From Streptomyces sp. NBC_01237 (GTDB taxonomy: Bacteria; Actinomycetota; Actinomycetes; Streptomycetales; Streptomycetaceae), in NCBI RefSeq assembly GCF_035917275.1, contig NZ_CP108508.1, positions 5,704,001-5,768,000 of the forward strand: a stretch of 64,000 bases of DNA, written 5' to 3'. Numbering within the stretch: position 1 is the stretch's first letter; each line of letters opens with the position of its first letter. Shown here one piece after another: positions 44,908 through 53,297 of this stretch. The position numbers and the translations under genes were made by a program. The notes under the pieces are model-generated. The model did not search any database. It saw only the letters and a program-made list of their open reading frames with translations, and was not told where the DNA came from.

Positions 44908-46002
44908 GTGCCCGGACCCGCAGCAGGGACGCCCAGCGCCGCCACGACCACCGAGGTCGTGTGTCTGGGCGAGTCCATGGTGACGTTCCTGCCCTCCTGT
45001 CCCGGCCGCCTCGCCGACGTCCCCTCCTTCGGCCGCGGGATCGGCGGCGCCGAGTCCAACGTCGCCTGCGCGCTCGCCGCCGCCGGACACCGGGCGGCCT
45101 GGGTCGGCCGGGTCGGCGCCGACGGCTTCGGCGACCATCTCGTCGGCGCCATCGCCGCGTACGGGGTCGACACCTCCGCCGTCCGCCGCGACCCGGACCG
45201 CCCCACCGGCATCTACTTCCGCACCGCCACGGACCGGGCCACCGACACCCACGAAGTGGCGTACTACCGGGCCGGTTCCGCCGCCTCCGCGATGTCCCCG
45301 CGCAACGTCCCGTACGAGAAGCTCCTCGCGGGCCGTGTCCTGCATCTGTCCGGCATCACGGCGGCGCTCTCGGCGGACTGCCTGGCCCTCCTCCACGACC
45401 TGACCGCCCCCCGGCCGGACCGCCCGCTGATCTCCTTCGACGTGAACCACCGCCCGGGTCTGTGGCGGGGCAGCGAGGCGGGGCCGGGCGTCCTGCTCGA
45501 CCTCGCCCACCGCTCCGACCTGGTCTTCGTCGGGGAGGACGAGGCGGAGGAGGCCTGGGGGCTGAAGGGCGCCGAGGCCATCCGCGCGGCCCTGCCGGAA
45601 CCGGCGGTACTGGTGGTCAAGCGCGGCGCGGACGGGGCGACGGTCTTCTCGCGCCCCCCCTCCGGAGCCCCCACCGCAGCCGACGCGGCCGGCACCGGGG
45701 AGCGGACGGACACCGTCACCGACGTCCCCGCCCTCCGCGTCGATGTCGTCGCCCCCGTCGGCGCCGGTGACGCCTTCGCCGCCGGATTCCTCTCCGCCAC
45801 CCTGCGCGAGCTGCCCGTGCGCGACCGCGTCCGGCACGGACATCTGATGGCCGCCGCCGTCCTCACCGTCCCCGGGGACCTGACCGACCCGCCGCCCCGC
45901 GACCGCGCCGACCGCCTCGCCGCCCTCGACGACGACGCCTGGGGGAGACTTCGTCTCGGCCCCGGGTGGACGGGGGACGACCAGGAGGTACGTACGACAT
46001 GA
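44908..46002 (+). CDS. PfkB-family carbohydrate kinase (2-keto-3-deoxygluconate kinase-like)
   Basis: The 364-residue kinase has the PfkB signatures GGAESNVACALAAAG and APVGAGDAFAAGF, with catalytic Asp288. GTG at 44908 is chosen because GAGGAG lies six bases upstream; the frame is open from 44830, but that region holds the operators. Similar kinases phosphorylate 2-keto-3-deoxygluconate. In this context a keto-acid or sugar substrate is likely, but unproven. The stop overlaps the IclR start (ATGA). Confidence 0.88.
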   Translation: MPGPAAGTPSAATTTEVVCLGESMVTFLPSCPGRLADVPSFGRGIGGAESNVACALAAAGHRAAWVGRVGADGFGDHLVGAIAAYGVDTSAVRRDPDRPTGIYFRTATDRATDTHEVAYYRAGSAASAMSPRNVPYEKLLAGRVLHLSGITAALSADCLALLHDLTAPRPDRPLISFDVNHRPGLWRGSEAGPGVLLDLAHRSDLVFVGEDEAEEAWGLKGAEAIRAALPEPAVLVVKRGADGATVFSRPPSGAPTAADAAGTGERTDTVTDVPALRVDVVAPVGAGDAFAAGFLSATLRELPVRDRVRHGHLMAAAVLTVPGDLTDPPPRDRADRLAALDDDAWGRLRLGPGWTGDDQEVRTT

Positions 46003-46757
46003 GCCAGACCGTCGACCGGGCGCTGAGCATCCTGCCGCTGCTCGCCCAGGGCCCCGCCGATCTCGGCCAGGTCGCCGAGCGGCTCGGCGTCCACAAGTCC
46101 ACGGCGCTGCGCCTGCTCCGTACGCTCCACGAGCACGGGCTCGTCTACCGCCAGCAGGACCAGCGCTACCGCCTCGGCGCCCGGCTCTTCGCGCTCGCCC
46201 AGGAAGCCGTCGAGAACCTCGACGTACGGGAGATCGCCCACCCCCACCTCGTCGACCTCAACGACCGGTGCGGGCACACCGTCCATCTCGCGGTGTACGA
46301 GGAACACGAGGTCCTCTACATCGACAAGGTCGAGAGCCGCTACCCGGTCCGGATGTACTCACGGATCGGCAAGCCCGTCGCGATCACCGTCGCGGCCGTC
46401 GCCAAGCTGCTGCTCGCCGACCTGACCGAGCCCGAGCGGCGCGCGATCGCCGAGACGCTCGACTACCCCATGTACACGTCCCGTTCCGTCCCCAACGCCG
46501 GTGCGTTCCTCAAGGAGCTCGCCGTCGTCCGCGAACAGGGCTGGGCCACCGACCTCGGCGGCCACGAGGAGTCCATCAACTGCATCGGCGCTCCGATCCG
46601 CGGCGCGGACGGCCGGGTCGTCGCGGCGATGTCCGTGTCGGCGCCCAACGTGGTCGTCACGGCCGAGGAACTCCTCACCCTGCTCCCGCTGGTGCGCCGC
46701 ACCGCCGACGCCATCAGCCGGGAGTACTCCGGCACCACCCCACACAAGAAAGCCTGA
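45999..46757 (+). CDS. IclR-family transcriptional regulator
   Basis: The 252-residue protein has an IclR winged helix (MSQTVDRALSILPLLAQG, GQVAERLGVHKSTALRLLRTL) and an effector domain (EEHEVLYIDKVE, GGHEESINCIGAPI). It overlaps the kinase stop by four bases, with CCAGGAGG upstream, so it is co-transcribed. It probably senses the module's metabolite at the palindromes 44792-44832. Confidence 0.92.
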   Translation: MSQTVDRALSILPLLAQGPADLGQVAERLGVHKSTALRLLRTLHEHGLVYRQQDQRYRLGARLFALAQEAVENLDVREIAHPHLVDLNDRCGHTVHLAVYEEHEVLYIDKVESRYPVRMYSRIGKPVAITVAAVAKLLLADLTEPERRAIAETLDYPMYTSRSVPNAGAFLKELAVVREQGWATDLGGHEESINCIGAPIRGADGRVVAAMSVSAPNVVVTAEELLTLLPLVRRTADAISREYSGTTPHKKA

Positions 46758-46763
46758 TCAGTC

Positions 46764-47174
46764 ATGACCGAGAAGATCTCCCTCACGCCCAGCACCCACG
46801 CCGCCCCGCCCGCGAAGTTCTCGCACGGCGTGAAGAAGGGCAACATCCTCCAGGTCGCCGGCCAGGTCGGCTTCCTGCCCGCCGAGGAGGGCAAGCCCGC
46901 CACGGTGGTCGGCCCGACGCTGCGCGAGCAGACCCTCCAGACCTTCGCCAACGTCAAGGCCATCCTCGAAGAGGGCGGTGCCACCTGGGACGACGTGATG
47001 ATGACGCGCGTGTACCTCACGGACGTCGCCCACTTCGCCGAGATGAACGAGATCTACAACGCGTACTTCGAGGAGCAGGGCCTCAAGGCGCCCGCCTCGG
47101 CCCGTACGACGGTCTACGTCGGCCTCCCCAAGGGCCTGCTCATCGAGATCGACGCCCTCGCGGTCCTCGGCTGA
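46764..47174 (+). CDS. ridA: RidA family reactive intermediate deaminase
   Basis: The 136-residue RidA-like protein hydrolyses reactive enamine/imine intermediates such as 2-aminoacrylate made by PLP dehydratases. Conserved residues are the Arg in ASARTTVYVGLPKG and the Glu in IEIDALAVLG. It starts seven bases after the IclR stop. Its presence beside a PLP deaminase fits detoxification of imines from D-serine or D-threonine. Confidence 0.9.
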   Translation: MTEKISLTPSTHAAPPAKFSHGVKKGNILQVAGQVGFLPAEEGKPATVVGPTLREQTLQTFANVKAILEEGGATWDDVMMTRVYLTDVAHFAEMNEIYNAYFEEQGLKAPASARTTVYVGLPKGLLIEIDALAVLG

Positions 47175-47295
47175 TCGACTTGCCCCACCCGCAGTACCGC
47201 TCCAGCACGCCGCCCGGCACGGCGCCCCGCACCGCGGTGGCGCCGTGCCGCGCTCCCCCCTGCCCCGAACTCCCCCTCGCCCCCACGGAGTCGCC

Positions 47296-48771
47296 ATGCT
47301 GCTCGCCGCCACCCCACCGCCGGTCGAGACACCACCCCACACCGGTGGACTGCTCCTCCTGATCGACGGCACCGCCGGTCTGCTGACCGTCGCCGCCCTC
47401 GGCATCGCCCTCCTCCTCTTCCTGATCATCAAGGCCCGGCTCCAGCCGTTCGTCGCGCTGCTCGCCGTCTCCATAGCCGTCGGCCTGGGTGCCGGTCTCT
47501 CCGTCACCGAACTCTTCGGCACCGTCCAGAAGTCCGCCGCCGTCTCGGTCATCGAATCGGGCATGGGCGGCATCCTCGGCCATGTCGCGATCATCATCGG
47601 ACTGGGCACGATGCTCGGCGCGATCCTCGAAGTCTCCGGCGGGGCGGAGGTGCTGAGCACCCGCCTGCTGAACCTCTTCGGTGAGAAGCGGGCCCCGCTC
47701 GCCATGGGCCTCACCGGCCTCATCTTCGGTATCCCGGTCTTCTTCGACGTCGGCATCTTCGTGCTGGCGCCGATCGTGTACGCCGCCGCCAAGCGCTCCG
47801 GCAAATCGATCCTGCTCTACGCGATGCCGCTGCTCGCCGGACTGTCGATGACGCACGCGTTCCTGCCGCCGCACCCCGGCCCGGTGGCCGCCGCCGGTCT
47901 CTTCAACGTCTCCCTGGGCTGGGTCATCCTGATGGGCGCCGTCGTCGGCATCCCGTCCGTGCTCGCCGCGTGGGGCTACGCCGCCTGGATCGGCAAGCGG
48001 ATCTTCGTCGCGGTCCCGCAGGACATGGTCGAGGCCGCCGAGGAGGCCAAGGCGGCCGTCGCCGCCGAGCAGCGGGCCGCCGGGTCCACCCCGCGCGAGC
48101 AGCCCGTCGCGCTCGGCACGGTCCTCGCGATCATCGGGACCCCGCTGATCCTGATCCTCGCCGCGACGTTCTCCTCCATCGCGCTGGACCCCTCCACGCT
48201 CCGCTCGGTCATCGAGTTCTTCGGCAACCCCTTCGTCGCCCTGACGATCGCGCTGCTCCTGGCGTACTACCTGCTGGGCATCCGGCGCGGCTGGTCCCGC
48301 AAGTCCCTGGAATCGGTCTCCACGTCCTCGCTCAAGCCGGTCGGCAACATCCTGCTCGTCGTCGGTGCGGGCGGCATCTTCGGCGCCGTCCTCAAGGGCA
48401 GCGGCATCGCGGACGCCCTCGCCGACACCTTCAACGACGTCGGCCTGCCGGTCATCCTGCTCGCCTGGCTGATCTCCGTGGCGCTGCGCGTCGCCCAGGG
48501 TTCGGCGACGGTCGCGATCGTCACCACGGCGGGCATCGTCGTCCCGCTGGTCGAGGGCCAGGACATGTCCCAGGCCCACCTCGCGCTCATCATCATGGCG
48601 ATCTCCGCCGGCTCGATCTTCGCCTCGCACGTCAACGACGGCGGCTTCTGGATGGTCGCCAAGTACTTCGGCATCTCCGAGCGCGACACCCTGAAGTCCT
48701 GGACGGTCCTGGAGACGGTCCTGTCGGTGGCGGGCTTCGCCGTCGCGGCGCTGCTCAGCCTGGTGATCTAG
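47296..48771 (+). CDS. GntP-family permease
   Basis: The 491-residue membrane protein has about 12-14 transmembrane helices of the GntP/gluconate:H+ family. GMGGILGHVAIIIGLGTMLG, SMTHAFLPPHPGPVAA and IFASHVNDGGFWM are family signatures. It imports a sugar acid or D-serine-like hydroxy acid; DsdX of this family imports D-serine. It follows ridA by 121 bases. Confidence 0.92.
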   Translation: MLLAATPPPVETPPHTGGLLLLIDGTAGLLTVAALGIALLLFLIIKARLQPFVALLAVSIAVGLGAGLSVTELFGTVQKSAAVSVIESGMGGILGHVAIIIGLGTMLGAILEVSGGAEVLSTRLLNLFGEKRAPLAMGLTGLIFGIPVFFDVGIFVLAPIVYAAAKRSGKSILLYAMPLLAGLSMTHAFLPPHPGPVAAAGLFNVSLGWVILMGAVVGIPSVLAAWGYAAWIGKRIFVAVPQDMVEAAEEAKAAVAAEQRAAGSTPREQPVALGTVLAIIGTPLILILAATFSSIALDPSTLRSVIEFFGNPFVALTIALLLAYYLLGIRRGWSRKSLESVSTSSLKPVGNILLVVGAGGIFGAVLKGSGIADALADTFNDVGLPVILLAWLISVALRVAQGSATVAIVTTAGIVVPLVEGQDMSQAHLALIIMAISAGSIFASHVNDGGFWMVAKYFGISERDTLKSWTVLETVLSVAGFAVAALLSLVI

Positions 48772-48805
48772 GGCCTTCCGTCCGGAACGCCCGGTCCGGA
48801 ACATG

Positions 48806-48839
48806 CAGCAGCGCCGCCGGGGGAGCGGCGGCGCTGCTG
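48806..48839. terminator. bidirectional terminator after GntP gene
   Basis: A perfect 14-bp stem CAGCAGCGCCGCCG (48806-48819) with 48826-48839 and a GGGGAG loop. It separates convergent gntP-like and chitinase genes. Confidence 0.85.
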
Positions 48840-48886
48840 GTCAGGGTTGACCCGGGGAGTCGGGACGTCCTCGCGGAGTCCGGGGG

Positions 48887-50614
48887 TTACGGCAGGCCGT
48901 GGACGTGCGGGCCGACCGCGTTGGACCAGGCGTTGCCCGCCGTGGCGTCCCAGTTCGTGGACCAGGTCATCGCGCCGCGCAGTGCCGGGTAGGTCTTGGC
49001 CGGCTTGAAGGAGCCGCAGCCGGTGCCCTTGGTCAGGCAGTCCAGGGCCGCGTTCACGACGGACGGGGCGACGTAGCCGCTGCCCGCGCCCCGGGTGGAG
49101 GCGGGGACACCGAGGCCGACCTGCGAGGCGTCGAGGCCGCCCTCCAGCTGGATGCAGGCGAGCGCGGTGAGGAAGTCCACCGAGCCCTGCGAGTAGACCT
49201 TGCCGTCGCAGCCCAGCATCGAACCGCTGTTGTAGTACTGCATGTTGACGACGGTCAGGATGTCCTTGATGTTGAGCGCCGTCTTGAAGTACTCACCGGA
49301 CGTCGACTGCATGTCGATGGTCTGCGGCGCCATCGTGATGACGAGGCCGGAGCCCGCCTTCGAGGACAGCGAGCGCAGCGCCTTCGTCATGTACGTGGAG
49401 TTGAGACCGTTCTCCAGGTCGATGTCGACCCCGTTGAAGCCGTACTCCTGGATGAGCGCGTAGACCGAGTTCGCGAAGGCCGTGGCGGAGGCGTCGCTGT
49501 TGACCGCGACGGAGCCCTTCTCGCCGCCGACCGAGATGATGACGTTCTTCCCGGTGGCCTGCTTGGCCTTGATGTCGGCCTTGAACTGGGCGACCGTGTA
49601 GCCGTTCAGTCCGGCGGAGTCCAGGTTGAAGGTGACGGCGCCCGGCGTCGTCGTGGCGTCCGCGAAGGAGACCGCGATGATGTCGTAGTTGGCGGGGACG
49701 TCGCTGAGCTTCTGGACGGTGGCGCCGTTGTTGAAGTTCTGCCAGTAGCCGGTCACCGCGTGCTTGGGCACCGAGGTCACCGGGCCGGGGCCCGTGCCCT
49801 CCTTCGCCGTACGGACGCTGACCGCGGCGGACTTGACCGACTCACCGGCCGCGTTGGTGGCGCTCACCGAGAACTGGTACGCCGTGTCGGCGGCCAGGCC
49901 GGTGACGGTCGCCGAGGCCCCGGTGGACGTGGTGGCCTTCGCGCCGTCCTTGTACACGGTGTACCCGGTGGCGCCGGAGACGGCGTTCCAGGAGAGGGCC
50001 ACCGAGGAGGTCGTCGCCGTGCCCGCGGCGAGACCGGCGGGCGAGGCGGGGATCGACGGGCCGGGGTCGGTGCCGCCGCCCCCGTCGGGGCCGGTCACCG
50101 AGATGTCGTCGACGAGGTAGGACGCCTGTCCGTACCAGCCGTGGGTGTAGACGGTCACCGAGGTGGTGGAGGCGCCGGTCTTGAAGCTCGTGGAGAGCTG
50201 GGTCCAGCCGGTCGAGCCCGGTGACCAGGTGGAGACGTCCGTCGTGCCGGTGCCGCTGGCGCCGAGGTAGGCGTATCCGCCCTGGACCCAGGAGCTGAGC
50301 GTGTACGTGGAGTTGGGCTTGACGGCCACCGTCTGGGAGCACTTGGCGTTGTCCTGGCCGGCCGGGGTGGCCTTGAGCGCGGACGTACCGCCGTGCACGG
50401 GGGAGGAGACGGTGGTGCCGGTTCCTCCGCTACAGGTCCAGTTGGCGAGGCCGGACTCGAATCCTGCGTTCTTGGCGACGTTGACGTCGGCCGCCTGGGC
50501 GCTGCTGACGAGTCCGGTGACGGTCAGGGCCCCGGCCGCGACGACGGCCATGGCGCCGCCGAGTACGGGTCGGGTGTGACGCCTTCTGCGCCTGCTGCCT
50601 ACGGAGCGTTCCAC
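48887..50614 (-). CDS. secreted GH18 chitinase with carbohydrate-binding and FnIII domains
   Basis: The 575-residue protein has a signal peptide (AMAVVAAGALTVTGLVSSAQA), an N-terminal beta-sandwich carbohydrate-binding module (about 46-180), a Gly/Pro linker, a fibronectin III domain (about 190-275), and a GH18 catalytic domain. The catalytic Glu401 is in FNGVDIDLENG (DxxDxDxE motif). Chitinases cut chitin to chito-oligomers in Streptomyces. The GTG at 50614 has GGAGG five bases upstream. A DasR-type site lies 138 bases upstream, so induction by chitin oligomers is expected. Confidence 0.94.
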   Translation of the reverse strand: MERSVGSRRRRRHTRPVLGGAMAVVAAGALTVTGLVSSAQAADVNVAKNAGFESGLANWTCSGGTGTTVSSPVHGGTSALKATPAGQDNAKCSQTVAVKPNSTYTLSSWVQGGYAYLGASGTGTTDVSTWSPGSTGWTQLSTSFKTGASTTSVTVYTHGWYGQASYLVDDISVTGPDGGGGTDPGPSIPASPAGLAAGTATTSSVALSWNAVSGATGYTVYKDGAKATTSTGASATVTGLAADTAYQFSVSATNAAGESVKSAAVSVRTAKEGTGPGPVTSVPKHAVTGYWQNFNNGATVQKLSDVPANYDIIAVSFADATTTPGAVTFNLDSAGLNGYTVAQFKADIKAKQATGKNVIISVGGEKGSVAVNSDASATAFANSVYALIQEYGFNGVDIDLENGLNSTYMTKALRSLSSKAGSGLVITMAPQTIDMQSTSGEYFKTALNIKDILTVVNMQYYNSGSMLGCDGKVYSQGSVDFLTALACIQLEGGLDASQVGLGVPASTRGAGSGYVAPSVVNAALDCLTKGTGCGSFKPAKTYPALRGAMTWSTNWDATAGNAWSNAVGPHVHGLP

Positions 50615-50751
50615 TGCTGCCTCCGGGGGGAGTCGGGGATGTGCGGGGGGTGCCGGTGGGGGCCGGCGGGGGGCCGTGCGGGGGTGCGGGACGTACAGGG
50701 GGTGTACGGGCGATGTGGAGACGAGGAACGGTGGCCACCGCTGGCCGATAA

Positions 50752-50767
50752 ACTGGTCCAGACCAAT
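50752..50767 (-). promoter_or_regulatory. DasR responsive element (dre) upstream of chitinase
   Basis: ACTGGTCCAGACCAAT matches the DasR consensus ACTGGTCTAGACCANT in 14 of 16 positions, counted by eye against the remembered motif. It is a palindrome in the chitinase 5' region (minus strand). DasR, the GlcNAc regulator, controls chitinases through such sites. The remaining gap 50615-51247 shows no gene; 51125-51139 is noted separately. Confidence 0.75.
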
Positions 50768-51124
50768 CAAGTTGTCAAGACCTCTGGCAGCGATGGGTAC
50801 CTCCGACGGGTGTTCGACAACCCCTTCGGGGGGTCCTTCGCGCGGCCCCCGGACCGCCATTTCTTTACGCGAAGATGTCGCTGTGGCCACCCCGTTGTCC
50901 CCTCGCGGGTGACTTCGCGCGAGATCTTCGGACCGTGACGAACGTGCGCAGTCGAAATGAACCGGAACGACCCCCGGGGCCTTCCTGACGTGCGCCGATG
51001 AAGTGACGGGCCGTCGACTGCACGCCGCTGCCGTAACCCTCCGCAGTGGTACAGGAGTTAACCAGTCTCGATTTCGTCCTATTTAGTACCTGGGCGTCGG
51101 TCGGGCGGTGTTCGTATGTTGTCG

Positions 51125-51139
51125 TATCGGTCTCCGATA
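51125..51139 (+). promoter_or_regulatory. perfect inverted repeat upstream of the pilus-locus first gene
   Basis: TATCGG-TCT-CCGATA is a perfect 6-bp inverted repeat 108 bases upstream of the GTG at 51248, in a less GC-rich stretch (about 51060-51180). It may be an operator for the pilus locus or its first gene. Confidence 0.4.
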
Positions 51140-51247
51140 AGTGTTCTCTGCCTGGTAAGACGTGGCTAAAGTGCTGGAGCAGGAGCACCGGGCAGGAGCG
51201 ATTGCGGCCGACGACACCACGACGGCCGGAGCTGAACGGGGAAGAGC

Positions 51248-52132
51248 GTGCCGACCGCAATAGCAGTGACAAGCGCAGATCTGGTGCTGCCGCCCACCGA
51301 TCAGCAGACACCGACCGCGGCGCTGCTCCAGGCCCCCGAGGCCCAGACCATGGAGCTCGCGATCGGCGACACTCATCTGCTGCTCGAACAGCACGGGTAT
51401 GTCATCGTGTTGTATCCGTCCAGCATCCAACCCGCCCATGAACGACGGCTGCACGGCATCCGTTCGATCCTGGAGAGCGACCGGATCGCGCTGGTCAAGG
51501 TGGACCTGCCGCCGCTCGGAGTGGCCGTACTGGTACGACAGTTGCGCCAGCTGTCCGTGAGTGACCTCAGTCCCGGGGTGGTCGCCTCCGCCGCCCGGCT
51601 GCTGTCGCACTACATCTACGCGGGTGCGCTGCTGCACTCGGTGGCCAAGCTGGACCGGTTCCCCGTCAGCCTGAAGAGTCACGCGAAGTCCTGGGTGCCC
51701 GGCTCGCAGTTCGCCGCGCTCGCCGGGCCCGAGTCACAGCTCATCAAGGTCGGGCCGCAGGCGGAACCTCTGGCCGGACCGGAATTCGGTACGCATCTTT
51801 TGGTGGCCAAGGGGCAGTCGCAGTCGGACTGGGTCCAGGAGACCCTGGCGCCCGCCTGGAAGGTCCAGGCCATTCATGACGCGAGCCTTCCCGGCGAATC
51901 CTCCCGCTGGTGGGGTACGGGAAAGCTGGTGGAGTTCGCGGCCTACCTCCCGGACATCTCCGTCCTGTATCAACTGATCTCCTCCGTACGGAGGGAAAAG
52001 TGTCACTGGTGCGAAATGGAACTCATCGGCGATCGTTGCGGCTTCTGTTCCTCCCCGCTCGCCGCCTCGGAGAACCGAACACACTCCACCGGTGTCCTGC
52101 ACCACGAGGCGAATGTGCCGGCCGTGTCATAG
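51248..52132 (+). CDS. hypothetical protein with C-terminal zinc ribbon
   Basis: The 294-residue cytosolic protein has no signal. Residues 35-150 look mixed alpha/beta. The C-terminus has two CxxC pairs, CHWCEMELIGDRCGFC, a zinc-ribbon-like motif, followed by a short polar tail. It begins with GTG 14 bases after GGAA-type purines. It lies at the head of the pilus locus but is separated from CpaB by the repeat array. The family is not recognised; a zinc-binding regulatory or scaffold role is possible. Confidence 0.75.
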   Translation: MPTAIAVTSADLVLPPTDQQTPTAALLQAPEAQTMELAIGDTHLLLEQHGYVIVLYPSSIQPAHERRLHGIRSILESDRIALVKVDLPPLGVAVLVRQLRQLSVSDLSPGVVASAARLLSHYIYAGALLHSVAKLDRFPVSLKSHAKSWVPGSQFAALAGPESQLIKVGPQAEPLAGPEFGTHLLVAKGQSQSDWVQETLAPAWKVQAIHDASLPGESSRWWGTGKLVEFAAYLPDISVLYQLISSVRREKCHWCEMELIGDRCGFCSSPLAASENRTHSTGVLHHEANVPAVS

Positions 52133-52222
52133 CGCCGCCCGTCACCCCGCACCACTGAGCTTCACCCGCACCACACGTAGTACCCGCTCCACCGAGTACG
52201 ACCCGTACGACCGAGCACCGCC

Positions 52223-52336
52223 GAGCAGTACCCGTACGACCGAGCCTCCTCCGGCTCACCGAGCAGTACCCGTACCACCGAGCCTCCTCCGGCTCACCGA
52301 GCAGTACCCGTATCACCGAGCCTCCTCCGGCTCACC
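52223..52336 (+). repeat. 38-bp tandem repeats with mini-hairpins
   Basis: Three consecutive near-identical 38-bp units (52223-52260, 52261-52298, 52299-52336) begin GAGCAGTACCCGTA and end GAGCCTCCTCCGGCTCACC. Each unit contains GAGCC-TCCTCC-GGCTC, a 5-bp stem with a TCCTCC loop. Degenerate half copies precede them (52170-52222). No spacers are present, so this is not CRISPR. The rest of 52133-52582 holds no convincing gene. Confidence 0.85.
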
Positions 52337-52582
52337 CAGCTCCACCCGCACCAGTGAGCACCGACCGGCTCACACCGCTCCACTCCCCGCTCCCGCACCG
52401 GCCCGTCCCCCCGCCCCACCGTCATCTCCGCGAACCCCGCACTTCGCACGCCGAATCACCGCACTACGCGCGTTGTGCTCCTGCAACACCGCACTTCGCG
52501 TCCGCACTCGTCCTTCCGCTTTCCGCGCATCCCTCTCTGTCCGCTGCCCCACGCATCCGATTCGAACGAGGTTGTCCGGCCC

Positions 52583-53290
52583 ATGAACTCCCGCCAGCGC
52601 CGCGGCGTGATACTCCTGCTCCTGTCGGTCCTGTGTGCCTTCGGTGCTTTCGCCGGCGTGCTCTCGGTGATCAGCGACGTCAACTCGAAGGTCGGCCCCG
52701 AGGTGACCGCCTATCAGCTGAAATCCGACGTGGCCCCCTATACGGCCCTGAACGACGGCCAGTTCGAGAAGATCAAGATGCCCAAGCGCTGGCTCTCGGA
52801 GAACGCCGTGACCAACCTGCGGGAAGTCGAATCGAAGATCGCCGTCACCCAGCTCCGCAAGGGCTCGCTGCTCCAGTCGGACATGATGGCCCGCAAGCCC
52901 GAACTCCGTGCCGGTGAGCAGGAGATCGCCATCATGATCGACGCGGCGACGGGTGTCGCGGGCAAGATCACGCCCGGCGCCACCGTCAACATCTACGCCA
53001 CGTTCGCCGGTGAGGACCGGGACGACGTCTCCCAGTCCAAGGTCATCGTCTCCAACGCCAAGGTGCTGGACGTGGGCAAGCTGACCGCTCTGGAGCCCCG
53101 CGGGGACCAGCGGAGCACCCAGAGCACCGAGGCCGTGCCGATCACCTTCGCCCTGAACACGCTGGACACCCAGCGTGTGGCCTACGCCGAGTCCTTCGCG
53201 GAGCACGTGCGGCTCGCCCTCGTCGCGCCCGGCAGCGACGGCACCATCCGCCCGGGGGACCGCACCTACACGCTCGACAAGGACAAGTGA
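52583..53290 (+). CDS. cpaB: CpaB-like SAF-domain Flp pilus assembly protein
   Basis: The 235-residue protein has one N-terminal transmembrane helix (GVILLLLSVLCAFGAFAGVL) and a SAF-like domain (about 35-120; LRKGSLLQSDMM) typical of CpaB/RcpC, which acts at the pilus base. In Gram-positive Flp loci it is anchored in the membrane facing outward. The ATG has a GAGGTTG upstream; the stop is seven bases from the next gene. It heads the operon-like set of pilus genes. Confidence 0.88.
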   Translation: MNSRQRRGVILLLLSVLCAFGAFAGVLSVISDVNSKVGPEVTAYQLKSDVAPYTALNDGQFEKIKMPKRWLSENAVTNLREVESKIAVTQLRKGSLLQSDMMARKPELRAGEQEIAIMIDAATGVAGKITPGATVNIYATFAGEDRDDVSQSKVIVSNAKVLDVGKLTALEPRGDQRSTQSTEAVPITFALNTLDTQRVAYAESFAEHVRLALVAPGSDGTIRPGDRTYTLDKDK

Positions 53291-53297
53291 GGATGGG

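Noticed and set aside
52223..52336. CRISPR array
   Set aside because: The 38-bp units are directly adjacent with no spacers, and no cas genes occur in the window.
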